Made by a program: the position numbers and the translations under genes. The notes under the pieces are model-generated. The model ran no database searches and was not told where the DNA came from. It was given only the letters and a program-made list of their open reading frames with translations. A stretch of DNA of 25,160 bases from UBA4615 sp035628395 (GTDB taxonomy: Bacteria > Pseudomonadota > Gammaproteobacteria > Burkholderiales > Burkholderiaceae_E), in contig DASPJX010000145.1 in assembly GCA_035628395.1 (NCBI GenBank), positions 1 to 25,160 on the forward strand. The letters run 5' to 3'. Shown in pieces: positions 7,394 to 13,679 of the stretch. The first letter of the stretch is position 1. Each line of letters opens with the position of its first letter.

Positions 7394-7882
7394 ATGCCGA
7401 TCGCGGCCCACACCAGCGCGGACGGCTACTTCGAGGACTTCGAGGTCGGTGCGCTGATCCGCCACGCCCGCGGCAAGACGGTCACCGAGATGGACAACGT
7501 GCTCATCACCAACATGGTGATGAACACCGCCGAGGGGCACTTCAACGAGGACGCGATGCGCCGGGCGGCGAACGGCATCTTCGCGCAGCGCGTCGTCTTC
7601 GGCGGCATCAACCTGTCGATGGTGATCGGCCTCGCCGCGCAGGACACCGGCGAGCAGTGCCTGCGCGAACTGGGCATGGACCGGATCAAGCTGTCGAACC
7701 CGGTCTTCCACGGCGACACCCTGTACGCGTTCAGCGAGGTGCTCGAGAAGCGGGACGCCGACCGCGAGGACGCGGGCATCGTCCGGTTCCGCCACTACGG
7801 CGTCAACCAGGACGACAAGCTCTGCGTCGAGGCCGAGCGCCGGGTGCTGCTGAAGCGCAAGAGCCACTGGGCCGGGCGATGA
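7394..7882 (+). CDS. MaoC-like hot-dog protein B (probable catalytic enoyl-CoA hydratase half)
   Basis: A 162-aa hot-dog domain. The segment MNTAEGHFNEDAM (43-55) keeps the His (His49) of the hydratase-2 motif, with Asn44 where Asp is usual; the same N-T-x-x-x-H pattern is what I recall in the C-terminal half of mesaconyl-CoA hydratase and in itaconyl-CoA-hydratase-type proteins. VVFGGINLSMVIGLAAQD (67-84) and SNPVFHGDTLYAFSEVL (101-117) follow the family pattern. The start at 7394 is supported by GGAGG 8 nt upstream; in-frame ATGs at 7376 (overlapping the previous stop) and 7379 have weaker signals. It overlaps the CoA-transferase start by ATGA. It probably hydrates the enoyl-CoA made by the dehydrogenase, perhaps together with protein A. 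Confidence 0.92.
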   Translation: MPIAAHTSADGYFEDFEVGALIRHARGKTVTEMDNVLITNMVMNTAEGHFNEDAMRRAANGIFAQRVVFGGINLSMVIGLAAQDTGEQCLRELGMDRIKLSNPVFHGDTLYAFSEVLEKRDADREDAGIVRFRHYGVNQDDKLCVEAERRVLLKRKSHWAGR

Positions 7883-9123
7883 GCGCGACGGACGGCGCGC
7901 CGGGCGGGGCGCTCGACGGCCTGGTCGTCCTCGACCTCACGCAGATGCTGGCGGGCCCGTACGCGACGATGATGCTCGCCGACCACGGCGCCCGGGTCGT
8001 CAAGATCGAGCCGCCCGGCGGCGACGGCACGCGCCGCTCCGGGCCGCGCCCGAAGGGGGCGATCGGCGCGGACGCGGGCGGCTACGGCGCGTACTTCGCC
8101 TCGGTGAACCGGAACAAGCAGTCGCTGGTGCTCGACCTGAAGACCGCGCCCGGCAAGGAGGCGCTGCTGCGCCTGGTCGACCGGGCCGACGTGCTGGTGG
8201 AGAACTACCGGGCGGGCGTCATGGAGCGGCTGGACCTGGGCTACGAGCGGCTCGCCGCCCGCAACCCGAGGCTCGTCTACGCGTGCCTGCGGGGCTTCGG
8301 CGATCCGCGCAGCGGGCGCAGCCCCTACGCCGACTGGCCCGCCTACGACCCGATCGCCCAGGCGATGGGCGGGATCATGGGGATCACCGGCCCCGTCGCC
8401 GGCGGCGCGCCCACGAAGATCGGGCCCGGCGTCGGCGACATCATGCCGGCGATGTTCCTCGCGTTCGGCGTCGCGGCGGCCTGCTGGCGGGCGCAGCGCA
8501 CCGGCACCGGGCAGTTCGTCGACGTCGGCATGACCGACGCGGTGCTGGCGGTGTGCGAGCGGATCGTCTACCAGTACAGCGTCACCGAGCGCACGCCCGG
8601 CCCCGAGGGCAACGGCCATCCGCTGCTCTGTCCGTTCGGGCTGTTCCCGGCGAGCGACGGCTGGGTGAGCCTCGGCGTCCCCAACGACCGGTTCTGGGTG
8701 CCGCTCGTCGCCCGGATGGGCCGGCCCGAGCTCGCCGAGGACCCCCGGTACCGCTCGAACGAGGACCGGGTCCGCCACCGCGGCGAGGTCGACGAGGCGG
8801 TCGGCGCCTGGACGCGGATGCACACCCGCGACCGGCTCGCCGAGCTGCTGGGCGGGGAGATCCCGTTCGCCCCGGTGTTCGACGCCTCCGACGTGTTCGA
8901 GGACGCCCACTTCCGCATCCGTCGGATGCTCGTCGAGACCGAGTTCCCGGGCGCCGAGCGTCCGGTCACGCTGGCCGGCACGCCGGTGAAGATGAGCGAC
9001 ACGCCGGGCGGCATCCGCACGCGCGCGCCGCTCGTGGGCGAGCACGGCGAGCGCGTGCTGTCCGACTTCGGCTTCGACGCCGCCGAGATCGCCGCGCTCC
9101 GCGCCGCCGGAGCCACCCGATGA
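7879..9123 (+). CDS. CaiB/BaiF family (class III) CoA-transferase
   Basis: A 414-aa class III CoA-transferase, which moves CoA between carboxylic acids through an enzyme-aspartyl anhydride. Family blocks are LDGLVVLDLTQMLAGPYATMMLADHGARVVKIE (12-44), NRNKQSLVLDLK (77-88), ADVLVENYRAGVMERLDLGY (103-122) and the nucleophile Asp187 in GVGDIMPAMF. A glycine-rich substrate-loop region (PIAQAMGGIMGITG, 158-171) precedes it. The tightly coupled position between MaoC-B (4-nt ATGA overlap) and the Mcl-like lyase suggests it activates the dicarboxylic acid consumed by this operon, as succinyl-CoA:mesaconate or itaconate CoA-transferases of this class do. The CoA donor and acid acceptor cannot be read from the sequence. 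Confidence 0.94.
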   Translation: MSATDGAPGGALDGLVVLDLTQMLAGPYATMMLADHGARVVKIEPPGGDGTRRSGPRPKGAIGADAGGYGAYFASVNRNKQSLVLDLKTAPGKEALLRLVDRADVLVENYRAGVMERLDLGYERLAARNPRLVYACLRGFGDPRSGRSPYADWPAYDPIAQAMGGIMGITGPVAGGAPTKIGPGVGDIMPAMFLAFGVAAACWRAQRTGTGQFVDVGMTDAVLAVCERIVYQYSVTERTPGPEGNGHPLLCPFGLFPASDGWVSLGVPNDRFWVPLVARMGRPELAEDPRYRSNEDRVRHRGEVDEAVGAWTRMHTRDRLAELLGGEIPFAPVFDASDVFEDAHFRIRRMLVETEFPGAERPVTLAGTPVKMSDTPGGIRTRAPLVGEHGERVLSDFGFDAAEIAALRAAGATR

Positions 9124-9154
9124 CGTACGCACCGACCGACACGGAGACCGACCG

Positions 9155-10066
9155 ATGACCACCCGTCCCCACCGCAACCGCCGCTGCCAGCTGTCCGTGC
9201 CGGGCTCGAGCGAGAAGATGATGCAGAAGGCCGCCGCGCTGGGCGTGGACTTCGTGTTCCTCGACCTCGAGGACGCGGTCGCGCCGAGCGAGAAGCGCCC
9301 GTCGCGCAAGCGCATCGTCGACGCGCTGAACGGCCTCGACTGGGGCCGCACCACCCGGTGCGTGCGCATCAACGACCTGACCACCGAGTACGCGTACGAG
9401 GACATCATCGAGGTCGTCGAGGGCGCGCGCGAGAACCTCGACGTCGTCATGCTGCCCAAGGCGATGAGCGCCTCCGACGTGCAGTTCGTCGACAAGCTGC
9501 TGTCGATGATGGAGAGGAAGCTCGGCCTGAAGAAGCGGATCGGCATCGACGTGCTGATCGAGGAGGTCGAGGCGATGATGCGCGTCGAGGAGATCGCCGC
9601 CTCGACGCCGCGCCTCGAGTGCCTGATCTTCGGCATGGGGGACTACTCGGCGAGCCAGGGCGTCTCGATCCGCGACATCGGCGGGCCGAGCGGCTACCCG
9701 GGCGACATCTGGCACTACCAGCGCCAGAAGCTGACGATCGCCTGCCGCGCCCACCGGATCGACGCGGTGGACGGCCCGTACGCCGACTTCAGGAGCCCGG
9801 ACACGTTCCGCGAGGAGTGCCGGCGATCGATGATCCTCGGCATGGTCGGCAAGTGGGCGATCCATCCGTCCCAGGTCGAGATCGCGCAGGAGGTGTTCTC
9901 GCCGCGCGCCGAGGACGTCGCCCGGGCGCGGGCGATGAAGAAGGCCTACGAGGAGGCCCTCGCGCAGGGGCTGGGTGCGGTGCAGTACGAGGGCAAGATG
10001 ATCGACATCGCGTCGGTGCGGATCGTCAACAACCTGATCGAGCGGGCCGATCGCCTCGGCCTGTGA
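9155..10066 (+). CDS. Malyl-CoA/beta-methylmalyl-CoA lyase-like protein (CitE superfamily)
   Basis: A 303-aa TIM-barrel lyase. The opening NRRCQLSVPGSSEKM, LDLEDAVAPSEK (36-47), NGLDWGRTTRCVRIN (59-73, Arg71), MLPKAMS (99-105), Glu136, GMGDYSASQG (160-169, Asp163) and the C-terminal LGMVGKWAIHPSQ, KMIDIASV and YPGDIWHYQ segments recall bacterial Mcl1-type L-malyl-CoA/beta-methylmalyl-CoA lyases more than generic CitE proteins. Such enzymes reversibly split beta-methylmalyl-CoA to glyoxylate and propionyl-CoA, or malyl-CoA to glyoxylate and acetyl-CoA. GGAG lies 8 nt before the ATG, and the gene follows the CoA-transferase after 31 nt. It is placed where the last carbon-carbon cleavage of the pathway would be expected. 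The Mcl assignment rests on remembered motif similarity. Confidence 0.92.
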   Translation: MTTRPHRNRRCQLSVPGSSEKMMQKAAALGVDFVFLDLEDAVAPSEKRPSRKRIVDALNGLDWGRTTRCVRINDLTTEYAYEDIIEVVEGARENLDVVMLPKAMSASDVQFVDKLLSMMERKLGLKKRIGIDVLIEEVEAMMRVEEIAASTPRLECLIFGMGDYSASQGVSIRDIGGPSGYPGDIWHYQRQKLTIACRAHRIDAVDGPYADFRSPDTFREECRRSMILGMVGKWAIHPSQVEIAQEVFSPRAEDVARARAMKKAYEEALAQGLGAVQYEGKMIDIASVRIVNNLIERADRLGL

Positions 10067-10092
10067 CCGATGACGGTCGATCGGAGGAGCCG

Positions 10093-10869
10093 GTGACGAG
10101 GGACGAGGCGCTGCATCCGGGACGGCTCGACGGCCGCGTCGCGATCGTCACCGGGTCCGGCCGGAACATCGGTCGCGCGATCGCGCTGCGCCTGGCCGAG
10201 GCCGGCGCGGCGGTGGTCGTCAACGGCGCGCGCTCGCGCGAGCACGTCGACCGCGTCGTCGGCGAGATCGTCGGGGCCGGCGGCCGCGCGATCGGCGCGA
10301 TGGCCGACGTCGGCGATCCCGCGGCGGTGGAAGGCATGGTCGAGCGCGCGCTGGCCGAGTTCGGTCGCGTCGACATCGCGGTCTCGAACGTCGGGCGGCG
10401 CCTGCACAAGCCCTTCGAGTCGATCACCGTCGACGACTGGGACACGGCGATCCGCACCAACCTCTCGGCGTCCTTCTACCTAGCCCGATGCGTCGTGCCG
10501 GGGATGCGCGAGCGGGGCTGGGGGCGGCTGATCCACGTCTCGGGCTACGACGGCTTCACCGGGCACCTGGTCGACCGGGCGTACAACATCGCCGCGAAGT
10601 CGGGCATGCACGGCTTCTCGAAGGCGATCGCCCGCGAGCTCGGCCCCCACGGCATCACCGCGAACACCGTGGTGCCCGGGGCCATCGACACCGAGCGCGA
10701 CTGGTCGCAGTACCCGGGCGCGGTCGTGGAGGAGGTGCGCCGCCGCATTCCGGTGCGCCGCTGGGGCCACGTCGACGACATCGCGTACGCCTGCCTCTAC
10801 CTGTGCACGACCGGCGGCTTCGTGAACGGCCAGGCGATCCACCTGAACGGCGGCGAATTCATGTTCTGA
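10093..10869 (+). CDS. Short-chain dehydrogenase/reductase with unusual catalytic motif
   Basis: A 258-aa Rossmann-fold protein of the classical SDR type. LDGRVAIVTGSGRNIGRAIALRLAEAG holds a TGxxxxIG nucleotide-binding loop. The late motifs GPHGITANTVVPGAIDTERDW and VNGQAIHLNGGE are typical. The active site is atypical: the Ser position of the ISS/ITS motif reads HVSG, and the tyrosine-lysine pair is Y-N-I-A-A-K, one residue longer than Y-x-x-x-K, which puts Asn where Tyr normally aligns. The GTG start at 10093 is chosen because GGAGG lies 5 nt upstream; an in-frame GTG at 10063 overlaps the lyase stop but lacks that signal. It probably oxidises or reduces a hydroxyacyl intermediate or side product, but the altered motif leaves this open. 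Confidence 0.9.
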   Translation: MTRDEALHPGRLDGRVAIVTGSGRNIGRAIALRLAEAGAAVVVNGARSREHVDRVVGEIVGAGGRAIGAMADVGDPAAVEGMVERALAEFGRVDIAVSNVGRRLHKPFESITVDDWDTAIRTNLSASFYLARCVVPGMRERGWGRLIHVSGYDGFTGHLVDRAYNIAAKSGMHGFSKAIARELGPHGITANTVVPGAIDTERDWSQYPGAVVEEVRRRIPVRRWGHVDDIAYACLYLCTTGGFVNGQAIHLNGGEFMF

Positions 10870-10872
10870 GTC

Positions 10873-10915
10873 GATCGGACCGGCGGCGCGCGGGACGCGT
10901 CGCTCCGGACCGATC
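10873..10915 (+). terminator. Long inverted repeat between SDR and Bug genes
   Basis: GATCGGACCGG (10873-10883) pairs with CCGGACCGATC (10905-10915), giving an 11-bp stem with one A-A mismatch and a 21-nt GC-rich loop. It begins 4 nt after the SDR stop, in the largest gap inside the operon (104 bp). There is no T tract. It may cause partial termination or protect the upstream transcript end, so that the binding-protein gene is expressed at a different level. Confidence 0.45.
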
Positions 10916-10973
10916 CCCACCCTCCGCGTCCGCCGCCCGGCGGCGCGGTTCGACAGAAGAAGGAGACAGGCTC

Positions 10974-11996
10974 GTGAAGACCCTCGACTGGAACACGTCC
11001 GCGGACGTCGCCGCGGCTCGTCGCCGCATCCTCGCCGCCGGCGCCGGCGCGCTCGCGGCCGGACTCGCGCCGTCGGCGCTGCGCGCGCAGGCCTGGCCGT
11101 CCCGTCCGATCCGCCTCGTCGCCGCCCAGGCGCCCGGCTCGTCCAACGACGCCACCGCCCGGGCCTGGGCGGAATACCTGTCCACCCGGCTGAACACCTC
11201 GGTCGTGGTCGAGAACAAGCCGGGCGCGGCCGGCATGATCGCGGCGGAGATGGTCGCGCGCTCGGCGCCCGACGGGCACACCTTCCTCGTCACGCTGCAC
11301 AGCCAGCTCGCGCAGGCGCCGGTGCTGCTGAAGAAGCCGCCGATCGACACGTCGAAGGACCTCGTGCCGATCGCGATGATGAGCACCGGAACGTCCCCGG
11401 CCGTCGTGAAGAAGGACCTTCCGGTGAACAACCTGAAGGAGCTCGTCGAGCTCGCGAGGAAGCGCCCGGTCACCGTCGGCAACTACAGCATCGGCTCGGG
11501 CTGGCAGATGATGGTGTCCTCGATGGCGAAGGACACCGGCGCGCAGTTCGACATCATCCACTACAAGGGCACCGGCCCGATGATGGTCGACCTGATGTCG
11601 GGCCAGATCGACATGGGCGCGGGCTCGCTCGCGGGCATCGGGCCGGCGATCCAGCGCGGCGCGGTCCGTCCGGTCGCGCTGATCAGCGGCCGCCAGACCG
11701 ACCGCCTGCCGGGCGTGCAGACGCTCGCCGAGCAGGGCTTCGTCGGGCCCGCGTACCAGAACCTGCAGGAGTGCAACATGATGCTCGGCCCGGCCGGCAC
11801 GCCGCCGGACGTCGTCGAGCGCCTCGGCGCGCTGATCGCCGAGTCGGGCACCCGGTCCGACAAGGTGAGGAACGTGCTCGACACGCTCGTGGTCAACGAG
11901 CCGATGCTGACCGGCGCTGCGCTGCGGGCCTTCATCGACCGCACCTGGCCGGTCTACCAGGCGATGACCCGGGAACTCAAGATCACGGTGGACTGA
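10974..11996 (+). CDS. Bug/TTT-family periplasmic solute-binding protein
   Basis: A 340-aa tripartite-tricarboxylate-type extracytoplasmic binding protein. The N-terminus carries a twin-arginine-like signal, ARRRILAAGAGALAAGLAP, with likely cleavage after ALRAQA (about residue 40). The mature protein starts with the family hallmark WPSRPIRLVAAQAPGSSNDATAR and continues with VVVENKPGAAGMIAAE and SAPDGHTFLV. Bug proteins bind carboxylates such as citrate, glutamate, aspartate or aromatic acids. The start is the GTG at 10974, with AGGAG 8 nt upstream. No TctA/TctB membrane genes are in the window, so it is an orphan, as most Bug genes of Bordetella and relatives are. Its place in the operon suggests it captures the pathway substrate. 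Its stop overlaps the next start (TGATG). Confidence 0.94.
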   Translation: MKTLDWNTSADVAAARRRILAAGAGALAAGLAPSALRAQAWPSRPIRLVAAQAPGSSNDATARAWAEYLSTRLNTSVVVENKPGAAGMIAAEMVARSAPDGHTFLVTLHSQLAQAPVLLKKPPIDTSKDLVPIAMMSTGTSPAVVKKDLPVNNLKELVELARKRPVTVGNYSIGSGWQMMVSSMAKDTGAQFDIIHYKGTGPMMVDLMSGQIDMGAGSLAGIGPAIQRGAVRPVALISGRQTDRLPGVQTLAEQGFVGPAYQNLQECNMMLGPAGTPPDVVERLGALIAESGTRSDKVRNVLDTLVVNEPMLTGAALRAFIDRTWPVYQAMTRELKITVD

Positions 11997-12805
11997 TGGA
12001 CCGGCGACCGGGCGGCGACCCGGCGTTCGCGCTCCGCGAGTGGGAGGGCGGGGACGGCCCGACGCTGCTGTGCGTGCACGGCATGCTCGGCAGCGCCCGC
12101 AGCTGGGATCCGAACGTCGTCGGCCTGCAGCGCGTCGCGCGGGTGGCGGCGGTGGACCTGTGGGGCCACGGTGCGTCGCCCGCGCCCGCCGACGAGGCGC
12201 GGTACGCGATCGGCGCGATGGTCGACGAGCTCGACCGCGCGCGCGACCGGCTCGGGCTCGAGCGCGCGATGCTGTGCGGGCATTCGTTCGGCGCCGGGCT
12301 GGTGCTGCGCTACGCGCTCTCGCATCCGCGGCGGTGCGCGGGGGTCGTCTTCTCCAACTCGATGTCGGCGCTGTCGCCGCCGGAGCTGTTCGGCACGTCG
12401 CGGGCGCGCGCCGAGCGGGCGGCGGAGATCGAGTGCGGCGGACTCGACGCGATCCGGGCGATGCCGATGCATCCGCGCCACGCGACGCGCCTGCCGCCGG
12501 GCATCCGCGAGCAGGTCCTCGCCGACGCCGATCGCGTCGACGCCGCGGCGGTCGCCCGCCTGATGCGGGTCACCGGGCCGGGCCTGAGCGTGCTCGACGA
12601 TCTCGAGCGCATCGAGTGCCCGGTGCTGCTGATCAACGGGCGGTGGGAGCGGGGGTTCCAGCCGCTGCGCGAGATCGCGCTCGCGCGGATGCCGCGCTGC
12701 CGGGTCGCCGACGTCGAGGCCGGCCATGCGGTGAACCTGGAGAACCCGGCGGCCTTCGATGCCGCGGTGGCCGCGTTCGTGACCGAGGTCGTCGGCGCGT
12801 CCTAG
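11996..12805 (+). CDS. Alpha/beta-fold hydrolase
   Basis: A 269-aa hydrolase, last gene of the main operon. Visible are the oxyanion-hole segment LLCVHGMLGSARSW (24-37), the nucleophile elbow GHSFG with Ser97, and the histidine segment EAGHAVNLENP with His244. The acid position, usually Asp in a GxxD motif after strand 6, reads NGRWERG, so Glu218 is the likely acid. The family includes ester hydrolases, lactonases and CoA thioesterases. It could release an acid from an ester or lactone at the head of the pathway. The ATG overlaps the binding-protein stop by one base, so translation is probably coupled. Its own stop shares a CTAG with the convergent GntR gene. Confidence 0.92.
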   Translation: MDRRPGGDPAFALREWEGGDGPTLLCVHGMLGSARSWDPNVVGLQRVARVAAVDLWGHGASPAPADEARYAIGAMVDELDRARDRLGLERAMLCGHSFGAGLVLRYALSHPRRCAGVVFSNSMSALSPPELFGTSRARAERAAEIECGGLDAIRAMPMHPRHATRLPPGIREQVLADADRVDAAAVARLMRVTGPGLSVLDDLERIECPVLLINGRWERGFQPLREIALARMPRCRVADVEAGHAVNLENPAAFDAAVAAFVTEVVGAS

Positions 12806-13485
12806 GCGAGCAGCTCGCGGGGCAGCGTCACGATGAGGTCGGTGGCGCTGGGCATGCCTTCACCCGGGCGCAGGTGACCCACCCCGGCCCGCGCCGCCGC
12901 GGCGGGGTCGTGAGCGGCGATCGCGTCCACGATGCGGCCGTGGTGCTCGTGCGAGACCCGCAGCCGACCCAGCGCGCCGAAGGCGTGCGCGCGGTAGGCC
13001 TGCGTGCGCGTGCGCATCCGCAGGATCTCCTGGCGCAGGTACGGATTGCGGGCGCCCGCGTACAGCAGCTCGTGGAAGGCCATGTTCGAGCCGCGCCAGG
13101 CGATCGCGTCGTCGCGCTCGACGATGTCGGCCGCGGCGCGGTGGAGCGCCGCCAGCGCGTCGCGCTCGGCGCGCGTCATCCGCTCGCAGGCGTAGCGGGC
13201 GCACAGCCCCTCCAGGTCGGCGAGCAGCTCCCACATCGCGAAGAGCTGCGTCACGTCCATCTTCGCCACCACCACGCCGCCGCGGGGCAGGCTGGCGAGC
13301 AGCCCCTGCGCCTTCAGCTGGAGCAGCGCCTCGCGCACCGGCGTGCGCGACACGCCGAACTCCCGCATCAGCGCCTCCTCGTCGATCGGATCGCCGGGCA
13401 GCAGCGCCCCGTCGCGGATCCGCGCCTCGACGCTCAGGTGGATGCGCGCGCTCGACTTCGTGCTCCCGTGTGCCACCGCTCCCAT
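12802..13485 (-). CDS. GntR-family regulator, FCD subfamily
   Basis: A 227-aa DNA-binding regulator. The N-terminal winged helix (about 12-75) contains GDPIDEEALMREFGVSRTPVREAL and the wing GLLASLPRGGVVVA. The C-terminal all-helical FCD domain (about 82-210) shows its metal-ligand pattern: N-MAFH (Asn134, His138), EHHGRIVDAI (His181) and GHL (His204). FCD regulators typically bind a carboxylate with the metal and release DNA. The start at 13485 is preferred because AAGGA lies about 7 nt upstream; the frame stays open to 13689 but would run across the divergent promoter and give no recognisable sequence. It is divergent from the second CaiB operon and most likely represses it. Convergent with the upstream hydrolase, it shares the CTAG stop palindrome. 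Confidence 0.93.
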   Translation of the reverse strand: MGAVAHGSTKSSARIHLSVEARIRDGALLPGDPIDEEALMREFGVSRTPVREALLQLKAQGLLASLPRGGVVVAKMDVTQLFAMWELLADLEGLCARYACERMTRAERDALAALHRAAADIVERDDAIAWRGSNMAFHELLYAGARNPYLRQEILRMRTRTQAYRAHAFGALGRLRVSHEHHGRIVDAIAAHDPAAAARAGVGHLRPGEGMPSATDLIVTLPRELLA

Positions 13486-13555
13486 CGGCTGTCCTTCGGC
13501 TGAAGACAATATATTTACATGGCCGTTCGATATTCCGAAGAGCCGTGGGCGTATC

Positions 13556-13584
13556 TTGACGCGCCCGACACCGCATACTACGTT
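13556..13584 (+). promoter_or_regulatory. Possible sigma-70 promoter for the second operon
   Basis: TTGACG (13556-13561) matches five of six -35 consensus bases. At 17 bp spacing, TACGTT (13579-13584) matches three of six -10 bases. Transcription would start near 13591, just before the inverted repeat at 13595-13619. The AT-rich island at 13504-13540 immediately upstream, which includes the palindrome AATATATT (13508-13515), contrasts with the surrounding GC-rich DNA and probably belongs to the divergent GntR promoter. Confidence 0.4.
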
Positions 13585-13594
13585 GTCGACGCCG

Positions 13595-13667
13595 ACCGGT
13601 GCACGCCCGCTGCACCGGTTCGTGCCGCATCGCACCGTGCCGCCCGCCGCGGCCCGGACCGGTGCAC
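13595..13667. promoter_or_regulatory. Inverted repeat ACCGGTGCA-N7-TGCACCGGT plus a third copy at the RBS
   Basis: ACCGGTGCA (13595-13603) and TGCACCGGT (13611-13619) form a perfect 9-bp inverted repeat around a 7-nt spacer. A third copy, ACCGGTGCAC (13658-13667), ends exactly at the AGGAGG Shine-Dalgarno sequence (13668-13673) of the CoA-transferase gene. As DNA, the first pair is a good operator for the divergent GntR/FCD protein. As RNA, the middle arm could pair with either the first or third copy, giving alternative leader hairpins next to the ribosome site. Confidence 0.6.
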
Positions 13668-13679
13668 AGGAGGAGACGC

